Shown: piece by piece, positions 1 through 5,193 of the stretch
Numbering within the stretch: position 1 is the stretch's first letter
Layout: every line of letters starts with the position of its first letter
Assembly (NCBI GenBank): GCA_019414545.1
Contig: DXLV01000027.1
Span: 21,432-28,541, forward strand
From: Collinsella sp.
GTDB taxonomy: Bacteria > Actinomycetota > Coriobacteriia > Coriobacteriales > Coriobacteriaceae
DNA: 7,110 nucleotides
Direction: 5' to 3'
Program-made: the position numbers and the translations under genes
The notes under the pieces: generated by a model
Seen by the model: the letters and a program-made list of their open reading frames with translations, nothing else
Told to the model about the DNA's origin: nothing
Database searches by the model: none

Positions 1-1754
1 TCGGCCTCCTTGAGCGCCAGCACGTCGTTGACGCCGTCGCCCGTCATGGCCACGGTATGCTCGCGGCGCTTGAGTGCCTGCACGAGCTCGCGCTTCTGCT
101 GCGGGGTCACACGACCAAAAACATGGTAGCGGTCCACTGCGGCATCGAGCTTGGCCGGCGTATCGAGCGTCGTGGCGTCCACATAAGCGTCCGCCCCCGG
201 CACGCCCACCACGCGCGCGATCGACGACACCGTACGCGGGTCGTCGCCACTGATCACGTTGAGGGTCACGCCCTGCTCGTTAAAGTAGCCGATGGTCTCG
301 GCGGCCGAGGTGCGGATCTCGTCGCGAATGGTCACAAAGCCCACGGGCTCGGCCTCGCCCACCATATCGCCATCGGGCGTAAAGCCGTCCACGCAGGCCA
401 CCACAAGCACGCGGCAGGTGTCGGCAAGTTCGGCCACGCGGTTCTCGACCTGCGAAAAGGCGCGTTCTGAAAGCACAAATTGCGCCGCGCCCATCACATA
501 GGAGCCCTGCGCAAACGAAGCGCCACTCCATTTTTTAGACGACGAGAATGGAATGACCGACAGCGGCTCAGACACCTCGACCGGCCGATCGGCGTAATAG
601 TTGAGCAGCGCCTGGCAGGTCTCGTTGGCATCGGCCGAAGTCGCACGTGCCACGTTAGCCAGCGCAAAATCGAGCACCGTGGTATCGACGGGAACAGCCG
701 CCTCGTTCTCCCCCACGCCCAGGGCAACGCCCTCAACCGGCAGCGGATACGTACCCTCGACCTCCATGCGGCCCGAAGTGATGGTGCCCGTCTTGTCCAG
801 GCACAGCACGTCGACACGCGCGAGCGTCTCGATGCAGTAGAGCTGCTGCGCGAGCACCTTGCGGCGCGCCAGACGGACCGTGGCGATAGCAAGCACCGAA
901 GAGGTCAGCAACACCAGGCCCTGCGGAATCATGCCCAAAAGAGCGCCCACCGTGGACAGCAGCGCCGACGAAGGCGCGCGGCCGGCCAGCAGCTCGGAGA
1001 AACACCACGAAAGCGCGCTATCGCCCGGGGTTCCGGCGGCATCCCACAGCTCACTCACGCTCGAGGCAAAAAGCGCCAGGCCGAGCGGAATCATAATGAG
1101 GCTCGCAAAGCGCACGATAGCGTTCAGCACGTTCATGATCTCGGAATTGACCTTTTTAACGTACTTGGCCTCGTTGTTGATCTTGGCCACGTAGTTATCG
1201 GCACCAACGTGGATCACACGGGCGCGCAGCAGGCCCGAGTCGATAAAGCTGCCACTCATGAGCTCGGAGCCGGGCTGCTTTTTGATGAGGTCACTCTCGC
1301 CCGTCAGCAGGCTCTCATTCACGAGCGCCTCGCCCGACACCACCACGGCGTCGGCCGGAATCTGGTCGCCGCGCCCCAGACGAATGATGTCGTCGAGCAC
1401 AATCTGGTCCAGGTCGAGCTCCACCTCGGCACCATCGCGCACCGCGATGGCCTTCTTGGAGGTCAGCAGCGTAAGCTTATCGACCATCTTCTTGGAACGC
1501 ATGGACTGAATGACGCCAATAGCGGTATTGAGGAACACCACGAACAGGAACGTCAGATTCTTAAACGAACCGGTCAAAATGACCAGGAACGCCAAGATCA
1601 CGTTGATCAAATTGAACAGCGTGCAGAGGTTCTCGATGATGAGCTCTTTGACCGACTTGGTCTTGAGCTCCATGTTGCGGTTGATCTTACCGGCGGCGAT
1701 GCGCTCCTCGACCTCGGCGGTCGAGAGTCCGCGCTCGATATCCGTTGCTGCCAT
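1..1754 (-). CDS. Cation-transporting P-type ATPase, CtpE/Exp7-like (3' part outside window)
   Basis: An ATP-driven integral-membrane cation pump; 584 codons are present and the C-terminal part, including the last membrane helices, lies beyond the left edge. Visible in order: a short cytoplasmic N-terminus; a first hydrophobic hairpin at about residues 41-85; the actuator motif TGES (151-154); TM3-TM4 around 235-305 with MIPQGLVLLTS (P277, Q278); the phosphorylation motif DKTGTIT with D320 as the expected phospho-acceptor; a nucleotide-binding domain with FSSSKKWSGASF and a degenerate MGAAQF in place of KGAPE; ISGDDP; and the hinge TGDGVND (571-577) followed by VLALKEA. The VLALK hinge and absence of an N-terminal metal-binding domain fit the CtpE/Exp7 branch rather than heavy-metal or K+ pumps. 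Mycobacterial CtpE is a calcium pump, but the ion here cannot be read from sequence. The ATG at 1754 is chosen because GGGA lies 6 nt upstream; an in-frame ATG at 1766 lacks a Shine-Dalgarno sequence. No convincing promoter was found behind the tRNA terminator. Confidence 0.93.
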   Translation of the reverse strand, partial: MAATDIERGLSTAEVEERIAAGKINRNMELKTKSVKELIIENLCTLFNLINVILAFLVILTGSFKNLTFLFVVFLNTAIGVIQSMRSKKMVDKLTLLTSKKAIAVRDGAEVELDLDQIVLDDIIRLGRGDQIPADAVVVSGEALVNESLLTGESDLIKKQPGSELMSGSFIDSGLLRARVIHVGADNYVAKINNEAKYVKKVNSEIMNVLNAIVRFASLIMIPLGLALFASSVSELWDAAGTPGDSALSWCFSELLAGRAPSSALLSTVGALLGMIPQGLVLLTSSVLAIATVRLARRKVLAQQLYCIETLARVDVLCLDKTGTITSGRMEVEGTYPLPVEGVALGVGENEAAVPVDTTVLDFALANVARATSADANETCQALLNYYADRPVEVSEPLSVIPFSSSKKWSGASFAQGSYVMGAAQFVLSERAFSQVENRVAELADTCRVLVVACVDGFTPDGDMVGEAEPVGFVTIRDEIRTSAAETIGYFNEQGVTLNVISGDDPRTVSSIARVVGVPGADAYVDATTLDTPAKLDAAVDRYHVFGRVTPQQKRELVQALKRREHTVAMTGDGVNDVLALKEA

Positions 1755-1784
1755 ACCACGTCCCATCACGTCGCGTCGGTATAA

Positions 1785-1819
1785 GAAAAACCGCCCGGAC
1801 CATGCGAGGTTCGGACGGT
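1785..1819 (-). terminator. Rho-independent terminator of the tRNA-Arg gene
   Basis: Read on the minus strand, ACCGTCCGAAC and GTCCGGGCGGT form an 11-position stem with one mismatch and one G-U pair around an 8-nt loop, followed at once by TTTTTC. It begins 11 nt past the tRNA CCA end and finishes about 30 nt before the ATPase start codon. The plus-strand reading has no T tract, so it works in one direction only. Confidence 0.85.
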
Positions 1820-1830
1820 CTTGCGTTCGA

Positions 1831-1907
1831 TGGTGCCCCATGTTGGATTCGAACCAACGGCCTTCTGCTCCGGAGGCAGACGCTCTAATCCCCTGAGCTA
1901 ATAGGGC
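1831..1907 (-). tRNA. tRNA-Arg (anticodon CCG), CCA encoded
   Basis: A complete 77-nt cloverleaf can be folded by eye on the minus strand. The acceptor stem is GCCCTAT paired with ATGGGGC (one G-U), followed by A73 and an encoded CCA. The D-arm is GCTC...GAGC, the anticodon stem TCTGC/GCAGA encloses the loop CTCCGGA with anticodon CCG, the variable loop is short, and the T-arm is GTTGG-TTCGAAT-CCAAC. Anticodon CCG decodes the arginine codon CGG, and A73 and C35 agree with arginine identity. It has its own promoter and terminator, so it looks like a monocistronic tRNA gene. Confidence 0.96.
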
Positions 1908-1918
1908 CAACGGTTGGC

Positions 1919-1948
1919 ATTATACCCAAGTGCGCCATGGGCTAACAA
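1919..1948 (-). promoter_or_regulatory. Sigma-70-type promoter of tRNA-Arg
   Basis: On the minus strand a consensus -10 box TATAAT (1919-1924) follows TTGTTA (1943-1948, 4 of 6 consensus) after an 18-nt spacer. Transcription should start about 6-8 nt downstream, leaving only about 5 nt of 5' leader before the mature tRNA end at 1907. A strongly A/T-rich block directly upstream of the -35 (about 1949-1970) resembles an UP element, as is usual for stable-RNA promoters. Confidence 0.8.
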
Positions 1949-2014
1949 AATAAAAGAAAAAGCTTTGCAATTCCGTGGGAGACGCGGCGCAACGGCTCGC
2001 TTTAGAACGCAAAA

Positions 2015-2038
2015 GTGAGCTTAATAGTATAAACTCAC
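2015..2038 (+). promoter_or_regulatory. 24-bp inverted repeat enclosing a TATAAA box (putative aro operon operator/promoter)
   Basis: GTGAGCTTA (2015-2023) and TAAACTCAC (2030-2038) are inverted with 8 of 9 positions matching, around a 6-nt centre. TATAAA at 2028-2033 is the best -10-like box in the leader and lies inside the repeat, which would put a transcription start near 2039-2041. No good -35 is visible at the matching distance (GAACGC at 17 nt; TTTAGA at 21 nt). The arrangement fits a repressor operator over the -10 of the aro operon, but the same bases can also form an RNA hairpin if transcription starts further upstream. The binding protein is unknown. Confidence 0.45.
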
Positions 2039-2113
2039 ATGCACCATATATACGGCTCGCAATGCGGGCCGTTTTTGCAAAGGCTAACCATCGAGGTGAG
2101 AGGCACACCATGA
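2039..2113 (+). CDS. Possible 24-codon leader ORF overlapping the aroF start
   Basis: An ATG at 2039 opens a 24-codon frame ending at TGA 2111-2113, which overlaps the aroF ATG (2110-2112) as ATGA. The peptide starts MHHIYGSQCGPF and includes a Tyr codon (TAC, 2051-2053) at the base of the terminator-like stem and a Phe codon (TTT, 2072-2074) in its U tract. No Shine-Dalgarno precedes it, but if TATAAA at 2028-2033 is the -10, the ATG would sit at or near the 5' end of a leaderless transcript. It could be a regulatory leader peptide or a chance reading frame. Its short length and the lack of comparative data keep confidence low. Confidence 0.2.
   Translation: MHHIYGSQCGPFLQRLTIEVRGTP
2052..2076 (+). 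terminator. Terminator-like hairpin in the aroF leader (candidate attenuator)
   Basis: ACGGCTCGC (2052-2060) pairs with GCGGGCCGT (2064-2072), giving a 9-bp stem with one G-U around a 3-nt loop, followed directly by T(5) at 2072-2076. This is the form of an intrinsic terminator, placed 33 nt before the aroF ATG and on the same strand. No gene upstream on this strand needs terminating, because the neighbouring tRNA is on the other strand. An attenuation role in the aro operon is therefore the simplest reading, but an upstream promoter and an antitermination signal remain unproven. Confidence 0.6.
2093..2103 (+). promoter_or_regulatory. Shine-Dalgarno region deciding the aroF start
   Basis: The purine-rich GAGGTGAGAGG ends 6 nt before ATG 2110. 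The frame stays open for 45 codons upstream, but those codons run through the terminator-like hairpin and have no comparable ribosome site. This supports the 340-residue protein. Confidence 0.8.
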
Positions 2114-3132
2114 TTGCAATTTTAAAGCAGAGCGCCAGTGACGAGGCCGTCAGCCATATCGTCAGCTGGATTGAGAAAAAAGGCCTGAAGACCGACGTCT
2201 CGCGCGGTGAGAACGAGACCATTATCGGCCTGGTGGGCGATACGACTAAGATCGACCCGTTCCTCCTCGAGTCCATGGACGTCGTCGAGCGCGTGCAGCG
2301 CGTCTCCGAGCCTTTTAAGCGCGCGAACCGCAAGTTCCACCCCGAGGACTCCGTCATCGACTGCGGCCACGGCGTCAAAATCGGCGGCGACCAGTTCCAG
2401 GTCATCGCCGGCCCCTGCTCCGTCGAGGGCGAGAACCTCATCCGCATCGCCCGTCGCGTGAAGGCTGCCGGCGCCACGATGCTGCGCGGCGGCGCCTACA
2501 AGCCCCGCACGTCCCCGTATGCCTACCAGGGCATGGGCCCCGCCGGTCTGGACCTGCTGTGCGAAGCCTCGGCCGAGCTCGACATGCCGATCGTCACCGA
2601 GATCATGGACCCGCGCGACGTGCAGGTCTTCCTGGACAAGAAGATCGACGTCATGCAGATCGGCGCCCGCAACGCCCAGAACTTCCCCCTGCTCAAAGAG
2701 GTCGGCAAGACCAAGACCCCGATTCTGCTCAAGCGCGGCATGGCCGGCACGATCGACGAGCTGCTCATGGCTGCCGAGTACATCATGAGCGAGGGTAACG
2801 ACAACGTTATCCTGTGCGAGCGCGGCATCCGCACCTTCGAAACCCGCACCCGCAACACCTTCGACCTCAACGCCGTGCCGGTGTTGCACCACCTGTCGCA
2901 CCTGCCCGTCGTAGCCGACCCCAGCCACGCCACCGGCTACACCCGCTACGTTGAGCCCATGGCGCTCGCGGCGACCGCCTGCGGCGCCAACGGTCTGGAG
3001 ATCGAAGTCCACGACGAGCCCAGCCGCGCTTGGTCCGACGGCGCTCAGGCCCTCACTCCCGACCAGTTCGACGACACCATGCGCCGCATCCGCGCCATCC
3101 GCGAGGTCGTCTGCCAAGAGACCATGGAGTAG
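2110..3132 (+). CDS. aroF: 3-deoxy-7-phosphoheptulonate (DAHP) synthase, type I-beta with N-terminal regulatory domain
   Basis: Catalyses PEP + D-erythrose-4-phosphate to DAHP, the first committed step of the cytosolic shikimate pathway. The 340-residue protein is close in length to the Thermotoga maritima enzyme (338). Residues 1 to about 70 form the ferredoxin-like (ACT-like) domain, which in T. maritima mediates inhibition by Tyr/Phe. The TIM-barrel catalytic part follows, with GPCSVE (101-106), the substrate-binding KPRTSP (131-136), QIGARN (183-188), LLKRG (206-210) and DPSHATG (270-276). The expected metal ligands are all present: C103, H273, E299 in IEVHDEP and D310, at nearly the same numbers as in T. 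maritima. No chorismate mutase domain is fused. It is the first gene of the operon, behind a structured leader with a terminator-like hairpin. The paralogue symbol (aroF versus aroG) is conventional, since only the I-beta type can be read from the sequence. Confidence 0.96.
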   Translation: MIAILKQSASDEAVSHIVSWIEKKGLKTDVSRGENETIIGLVGDTTKIDPFLLESMDVVERVQRVSEPFKRANRKFHPEDSVIDCGHGVKIGGDQFQVIAGPCSVEGENLIRIARRVKAAGATMLRGGAYKPRTSPYAYQGMGPAGLDLLCEASAELDMPIVTEIMDPRDVQVFLDKKIDVMQIGARNAQNFPLLKEVGKTKTPILLKRGMAGTIDELLMAAEYIMSEGNDNVILCERGIRTFETRTRNTFDLNAVPVLHHLSHLPVVADPSHATGYTRYVEPMALAATACGANGLEIEVHDEPSRAWSDGAQALTPDQFDDTMRRIRAIREVVCQETME

Positions 3133-3135
3133 CCC

Positions 3136-4050
3136 ATGGGTACGGTGAGAAACGCACGCGTTAACCAGGGCGGTCCCAAATGCGCCGGCATTGTGGGCCT
3201 AGGCCTGATCGGCGGCAGCTTTGCCCGCGGCTATGCGCAGGCGGGCGTCCGCGTGCTGGCCTGGGACCCCGATGATGACGTCATGACGGCCGCCAGCATG
3301 GGCACCGTTGCCGGCGAGCTCAACGACGAGACGCTCGGCGAGTGCGACATCATCGTCCTGGCATGCTACCCCGAGGCCTGCATCGAGTGGCTCGAGGCGC
3401 ACGCCCAGGCGCTCGCCGACGCCACCGACACCGACGCCATCATGGGTCCCGTGGTGATCGACACTGTGGGCGTGAAGGGCATCGTGTGTGAGCGGGCCTT
3501 TGAGCTCGCACGAGAGCACGGCTTTTACTTTGTGGGCGCACACCCCATGGCGGGCACCCAGTTCTCGGGCTACGCGCACTCCCGCGACGACCTGTTCCAG
3601 GACGCACCGCTCGTGCTCGTTCCGCCCGCGGTAGACGATGCCCTTAAGCTGGAGCTCTTGGGCCAGGTGCGCGAGATGGTACGTCCCCTGGGGTTTGGCA
3701 AGTTCAGCGTGACCACCGCTGCCGAGCACGACCGCGTGATCGCCTTTACGAGCCAGCTCGCACACGTGGTGTCCAACGCCTACGTAAAGAGCCCGACCGC
3801 CCAGATTCACCACGGCTTTTCTGCCGGCAGCTACCGCGACCTCACGCGCGTGGCACACCTCAACCCGCAAATGTGGTCCGAGCTCATGATCGACGACGCC
3901 GACGCGCTCGCCTTCGAGATCGACCATCTGATCGAGGCACTCGGAGCCTACAGTCGAGCGCTCAAAGACCGCGACCAGCGCTATCTGGAGAACCTCCTTG
4001 CCGAGGGCGATCGCATTAAGCGCGCGCTCGACGACGAGGCCTCCCGCTAG
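3136..4050 (+). CDS. tyrA: Prephenate dehydrogenase (no ACT domain)
   Basis: Oxidative decarboxylation of prephenate to 4-hydroxyphenylpyruvate on the tyrosine branch. The 304-residue protein has an N-terminal Rossmann fold with GLGLIGGS (21-28). D44 at the end of the second strand (AWDPDDD) suggests NAD+ rather than NADP+, which is an inference. Catalytic-type motifs are GAHPMAG with H136, AEHD (H198), SQLAH with H210, and SYRDLTRVA with R234. H136, H210 and R234 correspond to residues described as catalytic or substrate-binding in Aquifex TyrA. The helical dimerisation domain runs to the end, so the C-terminal ACT domain of Bacillus-type TyrA (about 370 residues) is missing. It starts 3 nt after aroF, with GGAG (3126-3129) inside the last aroF codons as Shine-Dalgarno, so expression is probably coupled to aroF. 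An arogenate-using or dual-specificity enzyme cannot be excluded. Confidence 0.94.
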   Translation: MGTVRNARVNQGGPKCAGIVGLGLIGGSFARGYAQAGVRVLAWDPDDDVMTAASMGTVAGELNDETLGECDIIVLACYPEACIEWLEAHAQALADATDTDAIMGPVVIDTVGVKGIVCERAFELAREHGFYFVGAHPMAGTQFSGYAHSRDDLFQDAPLVLVPPAVDDALKLELLGQVREMVRPLGFGKFSVTTAAEHDRVIAFTSQLAHVVSNAYVKSPTAQIHHGFSAGSYRDLTRVAHLNPQMWSELMIDDADALAFEIDHLIEALGAYSRALKDRDQRYLENLLAEGDRIKRALDDEASR

Positions 4051-4086
4051 ATCATCTACCACGCCAGGTCGAAAGGATCGAAGCTT

Positions 4087-5193
4087 ATGGCGATTACCAT
4101 CGATATCGACACCGCACGCCCCTACCAGGTGCATGTTGGCACGTTTTTGCTGGAGCAGGCGGGGCCGCTCGTGCGCGCCACTGCCGGCGGCACCAAAGCC
4201 GTCATCGTGACGGACACCAACGTGGGCCCGCTCTACCAGGTGCCCGTTAAGCAGAGCCTCGAATCCGCAGGCTACGAGGTGAGCATCTGCACCTTCGAGG
4301 CCGGCGAGGCCCACAAGCGCGCCGAGACCTACATCAGCATCTTGGAGTTTGTGGCCGAGCATGAGCTTTCGCGCTCCGACGTGATCGTGGCACTCGGCGG
4401 CGGCGTCGTGGGCGACGTGGCTGGCTTTGTGGCCGCCACCTACATGCGCGGCTGCAAGTTTGTGCAGATCCCCACGAGCCTGCTCGCCATGGTGGATTCA
4501 TCGGTGGGCGGCAAAACGGCCATCGACCTAGCTGCCGGCAAAAACCTGGCCGGCGCCTTTTGGCAGCCAAGTGTGGTTATTGCCGACGTGGGGTGCCTGG
4601 CCACCCTCACGCCCGAGCAGTTCGCCGACGGCTGCGGCGAGGTCGTCAAGCACGCCGTGATCGCCGACCCCGAGCTTTTCGCCGAGCTGGAGAAGACCCC
4701 GCTCACGCTTGAGCTGCTGAACCGCGACGTGGCCCGTGTGGCGCTCATCATCGCCCGCAATATCGACATTAAACGCGCCGTGGTTGTCGCCGATGAGCGC
4801 GAGACCAATCAGCGCAAGCTCCTCAACTTTGGACACAGCGCCGGACACGCCGTCGAGGCCTGCGAGCACTTTGAGCTCGGCCACGGCAACTGCGTGTCGA
4901 TCGGCATGGGCATCATCACGCATGCCGCAGCGCTTCATGGCATCTGCGACGCCGAGCTACCGGGCCGCATCGAAGAGCTCTGTGAGCGCCACGGTCTCAA
5001 GACCCGCTGCGACTTGGATGCCGACGCCGTCTTTGCCGAGGCGCTGCACGACAAAAAACGCGCCGGTGACACTATCGACCTGGTGATTCCGCATGGCATT
5101 GGCCGTTGCAGCATCGACCGCACGCCGCTTTCCACCTTCCACGATTTAATTGCCGAGGGTCTCGGCCAGAAGGGAGACGCTTCCGCATGCTAG
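4087..5193 (+). CDS. aroB: 3-dehydroquinate synthase
   Basis: Converts DAHP to 3-dehydroquinate, the second shikimate step, using NAD+ and a divalent metal (Zn/Co) in the cytosol. The 368-residue protein has the usual family length. The NAD-binding signature LGGGVVGDVAGFVAAT has its glycines from G104, followed by the diagnostic QIPTSLLAMVDSSVGGKTAI. Metal ligands expected from the family are E185 in GCGEVVKH, H250 in NFGHSAGHA and H266 in LGHGNCVSIGM. The last motif usually reads HGE(A/C)V; here the Glu is Asn, next to the metal-binding His rather than replacing it. It is preceded by a clear GAAAGGA (4071-4077), 9 nt before the ATG. The 36-nt gap after tyrA shows no terminator, so it belongs to the same operon. 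Its end overlaps aroA by 7 nt. Confidence 0.97.
   Translation: MAITIDIDTARPYQVHVGTFLLEQAGPLVRATAGGTKAVIVTDTNVGPLYQVPVKQSLESAGYEVSICTFEAGEAHKRAETYISILEFVAEHELSRSDVIVALGGGVVGDVAGFVAATYMRGCKFVQIPTSLLAMVDSSVGGKTAIDLAAGKNLAGAFWQPSVVIADVGCLATLTPEQFADGCGEVVKHAVIADPELFAELEKTPLTLELLNRDVARVALIIARNIDIKRAVVVADERETNQRKLLNFGHSAGHAVEACEHFELGHGNCVSIGMGIITHAAALHGICDAELPGRIEELCERHGLKTRCDLDADAVFAEALHDKKRAGDTIDLVIPHGIGRCSIDRTPLSTFHDLIAEGLGQKGDASAC
5170..5176 (+). promoter_or_regulatory. Shine-Dalgarno deciding the aroA start
   Basis: AAGGGAG lies within the end of aroB, 10 nt before ATG 5187. The aroA frame stays open upstream to an ATG at 5106, but that would overlap aroB by nearly 90 nt and add 27 residues not seen in EPSP synthases, so 5187 is the preferred start. 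Confidence 0.75.

Noticed and set aside
480..1784. Long open frame (434 codons) on the plus strand opposite the ATPase gene
   Set aside because: It lies antisense to a gene with unmistakable P-type ATPase motifs. Its product is rich in His, Arg and Gln without any recognisable domain, which is typical of shadow frames in GC-rich DNA.
1907..1917. Short palindrome CCAACGGTTGG at the tRNA 5' end
   Set aside because: Arms of 5 nt with a 1-nt centre cannot form an RNA hairpin, and the spot is just the pre-tRNA leader. Chance is the simplest explanation.
1970..2076. T-box riboswitch in the aro leader
   Set aside because: The GTGGGAGACGCGG stretch near 1975-1987 only loosely resembles the T-box core, the leader is too short for Stem I plus antiterminator, and no specifier loop could be placed.
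1975..2109. 45-codon upstream extension of AroF from a GTG-type start
   Set aside because: It would have to be translated through the terminator-like hairpin. It lacks a Shine-Dalgarno sequence and would add residues that the family does not have; ATG 2110 has a strong ribosome site.
2122..3117. 331-codon minus-strand frame opposite aroF
   Set aside because: Shadow of the aroF codon pattern. Composition is dominated by Ala, Gly, Val, Asp and His, with no motif and no ribosome site.
3199..4362. 387-codon minus-strand frame opposite tyrA and the start of aroB
   Set aside because: It runs across two well-supported plus-strand genes and their junction, with low-complexity composition and no family resemblance.
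5106..5186. 27-codon upstream extension of AroA
   Set aside because: It overlaps aroB in another frame, and the residues do not resemble an EPSP synthase N-terminus. ATG 5187 with AAGGGAG gives the standard start.
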